From positions 124,001 to 188,000 of the forward strand of contig CALAGN010000149.1 in NCBI GenBank assembly GCA_937891785.1: a DNA stretch of 64,000 nucleotides. Reading direction: 5' to 3'. Under the pieces are notes generated by a model. It was not told the DNA's origin and searched no databases. It saw only the letters and a list, made by a program, of their open reading frames with translations. Positions 59,928 through 64,000 of the stretch are shown here, one piece after another. How positions within the stretch are numbered: the first letter of the stretch is position 1; each line of letters starts with the position of its first letter. Source of the DNA: an uncultured Octadecabacter sp. (GTDB lineage: Bacteria > Pseudomonadota > Alphaproteobacteria > Rhodobacterales > Rhodobacteraceae). The position numbers and the translations under genes are program-made.

Positions 59928-60350
59928 ATGCGCACGACCCGTGACCGTATTCGTCATGCGATCAGTTTTGAGGTAATCGGGTTGATCCTTGTGACCCCGC
60001 TGGGCGCGTGGGGATTTGGGATGCCTCTGCACGAGATCGCTGTCGTCACACTGGTCAGTGCAACAATCGCGACCCTGTGGAACTACGTCTATAACATCTG
60101 GTTTGACCGCGCGATGCTACGTCTGCGCGGGGATGTGCGCAAAACGATTGTCCATCGGCTCTTGCATGCGGTGCTGTTCGAACTGGGCCTGCTGACTGTC
60201 CTTGCGCCCTACATCGCTTGGCGGCTTGGGGTCGGGTTGTGGCAAGCGGTCATCATGGATGTATCGTTTTCGGTATTTTACCTTATCTATACGTTTGCCT
60301 TTAACTGGATCTACGACGTGGTCTTTCCTGTGCCGGACCCGCAGTCTTAG
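59928..60350 (+). CDS. PACE-family efflux protein (AceI-like)
   Basis: 140 aa, 4 TM; RIRHAISFEVIGLILVTPLGAW ... RLLHAVLFELGLLTVLAPYIAW two BTP-like repeats, NWIYD. Confidence 0.85.
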   Translation: MRTTRDRIRHAISFEVIGLILVTPLGAWGFGMPLHEIAVVTLVSATIATLWNYVYNIWFDRAMLRLRGDVRKTIVHRLLHAVLFELGLLTVLAPYIAWRLGVGLWQAVIMDVSFSVFYLIYTFAFNWIYDVVFPVPDPQS

Positions 60351-63262
60351 GATCGCGCCCTTTGCGCACCCAGCGTAATCGCCTCGCGTAGTTTATTCTC
60401 CAGCGCCTTTTGTTTGCTTTCGGCGTGGAATTTCAGGCCGAACATGTCTTTGACGTAAAAGGTATCGACCACCTGTTCGCCATAGGTCGCGACCACGGCA
60501 CTGGCGATATAGATATTGGCGTTCGCCAATGTGCGGGTCAGATCGAACAGAAGGCCGGGGCGGTCGCGGGTGTCGACTTCGATGATGGTATAGATTTCCG
60601 AGCCGTCGTTATCAAAGGCGATGGAGGTCGCAACCTTGAACGCACGCTCGCGCTTTTTCATCTTGTCGCGGTCCTTCATCGCTTCGCCAGTGACGACTTG
60701 GCCCAGAAGGGTTTTGTGGATCATCGTGCGCAGACGGGGCAGGCGAGTTGGATCATAGGGGTGGCCGCTGGTGTCTTGAATCCAGAACGCGGCAGTGGCG
60801 TAGCCGTCCTTGGATGTGAACGTTCGCGCATCGACGATATTGGCCCTCACAAGCGCCAACGCACCGCACATCCGGCTAAAGATGCCCGGATGATCCGCCA
60901 TGGCAAAGCAAACGCGGGTAGCGTCGCGATCAGGGTCAGGCGTCAGTTCAAGGCGGACTTCGTCATCGGCAATTCCGCGCAGCAGGTTGGCGAAATCCGC
61001 GTGGGCGGTCACATGCAGGCCCTGCCAATAGGGCGGGTAGTGGCGCGCCATTTCGGTTCGCAGGTCTTTTTCGTCCCAATCGGTCAGTTCGGCGCGCAGA
61101 TTTTTCTTGGCCTCGGTGCCGCGTTCTTCACGGTTCAGCGCCTCCATCCCTTCTTCAAGGGCGCGACTGGTCTGGCGGTACAGGGCGCGTAGCAGCGATG
61201 CTTTCCAGTTATTCCATGTGTTGGGACCGACGCCGCGAATGTCGCAGACCGTCAGCACACACAGCAAATCCAGCCGTTCCTTGGTTTTCACAGCTTTGGC
61301 AAAGTCGCGCACAGTACGTGGATCAGCGATATCGCGTTTCTGGGCCATATCCGACATGAGCAAATGATAGCGCACCAGCCATTCGACGGTCTCGCGTTCC
61401 TTGCGATTGAGGCCCAGACGCGGCGCGACCTTGCGAGCGATCTGCGCGCCCAACACTGAATGATCTTCGTCGCGCCCTTTGCCTATATCATGCAACAGCA
61501 GCGCCACATACAGCACCTTGCGGTTGATGCCGTTCTTGATAATCGCGGCAGACACGGGCAGTTCTTCGTCCAGTTCGGCGCGTTCAATGCGGGCAAGGTG
61601 GCTGATGCATTGGATCGTGTGTTCGTCCACGGTGTAGTGGTGATACATATTGTATTGCATCATCGCGACAATGGCGGCGAATTCGGGGATAAATGCGCCT
61701 AGCACGCCCAGTTCGTTCATGCGGCGCAAGGCCCGTTCGGGGTTGCCGTGCTTCAGCAGCAATCCAAGAAAAACCCGTGACGCTTCTTTGTCGTTCTGCA
61801 TGTTGCGGTCGATCAGGCCAAGATTGGCCGAGATCAAGCGCATAGCATCGGGGTGCAAGAGCGTGCCGGTGCGTAGGGCTTCTTCGAATATCCGCAGCAT
61901 GTTCAGACTGTCGGACAAAAATAGTGCGTCGTCGTCGACCGTGAGCCGGTTTTGCAGAATGGCATAAGGCGCGCGCGCTTTCTTGCGTCGCTTGAGCAGG
62001 CGGGTCAGTAGTGGTTCGGCCTTGGTGTGGGTCGCTTCAAGTGCTGTGAGGAAGATGCGGGTCAATTCTCCCACTTGGGTTGCGCGGCGAAAGTAGTCCT
62101 GCATGAAATGCTCAACGGCGCGACGTCCACCGTGATCCTTGTAGCCCATACGTGCGGCCACTTCGACCTGAAGATCAAAGGTCAACTGGTCGGTCGCGCG
62201 CCCTGTGATCAGGTGCAGATGGCAGCGCACGGCCCACAGGAAATCCTCGGCGGCGTGGAACGTGTCGTATTCGTCTTGGGTGAACACTCCGGCATCGACC
62301 AATTCGGCGGCGGTGCGCACGCCGTTCACATATTTACCGATCCAATACAGCGTTTGCAGATCGCGCAGCCCTCCCTTGCCCTCTTTGACATTGGGTTCGA
62401 CCACATAGCGTTGACCACCCTGCTTGTGATGGCGTTCCGTGCGTTCGGCCAGTTTGGCCTCGACGAATTCGGTGGCTGTAGATTTGAACAGATCGTTCCA
62501 CAGTTGATCCGCAAGGGACTGAGCAAGATCCGGATCACCTGCCAAATAGCGGTATTCGACCAGCGACGTTCGGATTGTGTAATCTTCACGCGCAAGGCGC
62601 AGGCAGTCTTTGATCGTGCGGGTCGCGTGGCCCACCTTGAGCTTGAGATCCCAAAGAATATAGAGCAGCGATTCAATCAGGCTCTCGGCCCAAGCGGTGG
62701 TCTTGTAGGGCGTGAGAAATAGTAAATCGACATCGGATTTGGGCGCCATCTCGCCGCGCCCATAACCGCCGACGGCGATGATTGAGATGTTTTCGGCAGT
62801 GGTTGGATTAGGGTTGGGATGCAGATGATCCAAGGCCACGCCCAGCGCTGATGTAACGATCTGATCGGTCAGCCAAGCGTAGGCGCGCGTCGTCGGGCGT
62901 GCGGCGAACGGGTCTGCCGCAAAGCTTTCGGCGATTGCCGTGTGTCCGCGTTTTTGCGCCACGGCCAGAACCGCCACGACCGCAGCGCGGATCGCTTTAG
63001 GATCGGTTTGATCCACGAGCGCGGCTTCAAGCGCTGCGGCGACCGCCGGCGCATCAAAAATTGACTGCGGCGGGCAGAGAAAGCTGTCCGGTGTCGCAGG
63101 GTCCGTGCTGATCGGGTCTGTGCTAGTGGGAAGGGCGTCAGAGCCCTGAGCCACCAAAGTTTCTAGGAGCTGGGTCAACGATGACAACCTGACTATTTTG
63201 GATTTGTGCGACCGCAAGGCCGCGCTCGTTTGTGCCGTTTGGCAGCAGGCGAAAGATACCAC
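60347..63262 (-). CDS. glnD: [protein-PII] uridylyltransferase (start uncertain, possibly near 63190)
   Basis: GGYGRGEMAPKSDVDLLFL; HD domain LLHDIGKGRDEDHS; two C-terminal ACT domains. Confidence 0.92.
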   Translation of the reverse strand: MVSFACCQTAQTSAALRSHKSKIVRLSSLTQLLETLVAQGSDALPTSTDPISTDPATPDSFLCPPQSIFDAPAVAAALEAALVDQTDPKAIRAAVVAVLAVAQKRGHTAIAESFAADPFAARPTTRAYAWLTDQIVTSALGVALDHLHPNPNPTTAENISIIAVGGYGRGEMAPKSDVDLLFLTPYKTTAWAESLIESLLYILWDLKLKVGHATRTIKDCLRLAREDYTIRTSLVEYRYLAGDPDLAQSLADQLWNDLFKSTATEFVEAKLAERTERHHKQGGQRYVVEPNVKEGKGGLRDLQTLYWIGKYVNGVRTAAELVDAGVFTQDEYDTFHAAEDFLWAVRCHLHLITGRATDQLTFDLQVEVAARMGYKDHGGRRAVEHFMQDYFRRATQVGELTRIFLTALEATHTKAEPLLTRLLKRRKKARAPYAILQNRLTVDDDALFLSDSLNMLRIFEEALRTGTLLHPDAMRLISANLGLIDRNMQNDKEASRVFLGLLLKHGNPERALRRMNELGVLGAFIPEFAAIVAMMQYNMYHHYTVDEHTIQCISHLARIERAELDEELPVSAAIIKNGINRKVLYVALLLHDIGKGRDEDHSVLGAQIARKVAPRLGLNRKERETVEWLVRYHLLMSDMAQKRDIADPRTVRDFAKAVKTKERLDLLCVLTVCDIRGVGPNTWNNWKASLLRALYRQTSRALEEGMEALNREERGTEAKKNLRAELTDWDEKDLRTEMARHYPPYWQGLHVTAHADFANLLRGIADDEVRLELTPDPDRDATRVCFAMADHPGIFSRMCGALALVRANIVDARTFTSKDGYATAAFWIQDTSGHPYDPTRLPRLRTMIHKTLLGQVVTGEAMKDRDKMKKRERAFKVATSIAFDNDGSEIYTIIEVDTRDRPGLLFDLTRTLANANIYIASAVVATYGEQVVDTFYVKDMFGLKFHAESKQKALENKLREAITLGAQRARS

Positions 63263-64000
63263 TGGTGCCTTGGAAGCCGGATCGCTGGGTCAGTGCGGCC
63301 GCTGTCAGGGCATCACGATTGCCTGCAGCCACAAGCGCGCCGACCGCGGCAATCCCGTCATAGGCCAGACCGGCCAATGGATGGGGGGCTTCGCCATAAA
63401 TTGCGGCGTAGCGGCTTTCAAACGAGGCGATCTTGCTTTGGTCGGGTAGAGCAAAAAAGCCATTCTGGAGGCCGGGAAGGGCCATTGCTTGGGGGGTGGC
63501 ATTCCAGCGAGTTAGGCCTATCAACGGCGTTGCTTCGGTGTCGATCCCGCGATCAGTAAGCGCTGTGGCAAGGATCGGCAGGTCAGCATTTACGCCGGCG
63601 GTAACAAATACGGCTTCTGCGCCAGTGGCACCAACCGCTGCGACAATGGGACCAGCGGCTGCAAAAATACCGTCTTGATTAAAGGCATAGCTTTGCACGC
63701 CTGTCACCGTCGCACCGGCACCGCGCGCCGCAGAAACGATGGCATCACGGCCAAGGCTGCCTTGCAGATCATCAGCGTGTGCGATCAGGATACGGTCGAG
63801 CCCCTGCGCGGTTGAATAGCGCACCAAGCGATTGGCGGTATTATCGAAAGTCGCACCAAGCACGAACACATTGCCGCCGGCAATTGTTGTGTTGTTAGAG
63901 AATGCCAAAACACTGACGCCAGCCTGCGCCGCGGCAAGACCGGCGGCATTTGCGGCCTCTGCGTAAAGTGGGCCAATTATGATCTTGGCGCCGTCATTGA
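63138..64000 (-). CDS. penicillin-binding protein activator / LppC-type periplasmic-binding-fold protein, partial at right edge
   Basis: Periplasmic-binding fold (SNNTTIAGGNVFVLGATFDNTANRLVRYSTAQGLDRILI, PLAGLAYDGIAAVGALV); frame continues to the window edge; position beside glnD. Confidence 0.7.
   Translation of the reverse strand, partial: NDGAKIIIGPLYAEAANAAGLAAAQAGVSVLAFSNNTTIAGGNVFVLGATFDNTANRLVRYSTAQGLDRILIAHADDLQGSLGRDAIVSAARGAGATVTGVQSYAFNQDGIFAAAGPIVAAVGATGAEAVFVTAGVNADLPILATALTDRGIDTEATPLIGLTRWNATPQAMALPGLQNGFFALPDQSKIASFESRYAAIYGEAPHPLAGLAYDGIAAVGALVAAGNRDALTAAALTQRSGFQGTSGIFRLLPNGTNERGLAVAQIQNSQVVIVDPAPRNFGGSGL

Overview
A 64-kb high-GC chromosomal segment that looks like a marine Rhodobacteraceae (roseobacter-group) genome. 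From left to right it carries: (i) an alpha-galactoside module (partial 2-dehydro-3-deoxygalactonokinase, GH36 alpha-galactosidase, sugar ABC transporter, IclR regulator); (ii) a sulfonate island of about 19 kb with a DMSO-reductase-superfamily sulfite dehydrogenase-like operon (soeA-lysE-orf73-soeB-soeC behind a citrate synthase), two unrelated phosphotransacetylases, ackA, xsc, tauR, tpa, tauABC and a HisD-like sulfopropanediol dehydrogenase candidate; (iii) a copper P-type ATPase with its MerR regulator, argE, a phytanoyl-CoA dioxygenase-family gene followed by a truncated flavoprotein remnant, and deoD; (iv) a tandem, overlapping pair of secreted DUF4329/JAMM-like proteins and an H-NS-like gene; (v) ethylmalonyl-CoA mutase and crotonyl-CoA carboxylase/reductase around a PlsC-type acyltransferase and a small lipoprotein; (vi) a LuxR solo with a small overlapping upstream ORF, a Dda-like helicase, an SDR, and a TIGR02186/TauE pair; (vii) a purine nucleoside ABC transporter with a nucleoside phosphorylase; (viii) housekeeping genes (rimI, tsaB, NifU-like, usp, ilvE, yghU, RNA methyltransferase, trpS, murJ, glnD) plus a catalytically degenerate rhomboid and a PACE-type efflux protein. 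No rRNA, tRNA, CRISPR array, transposase or prophage was recognised. The observations most worth following up are the translationally chained soe operon with two extra membrane genes, the Ig/cadherin-like insertion in the taurine permease TauC, the overlapping secreted JAMM-like pair, and the pseudo-rhomboid. All functional names come from reading protein motifs and gene context by eye; no database search was run.
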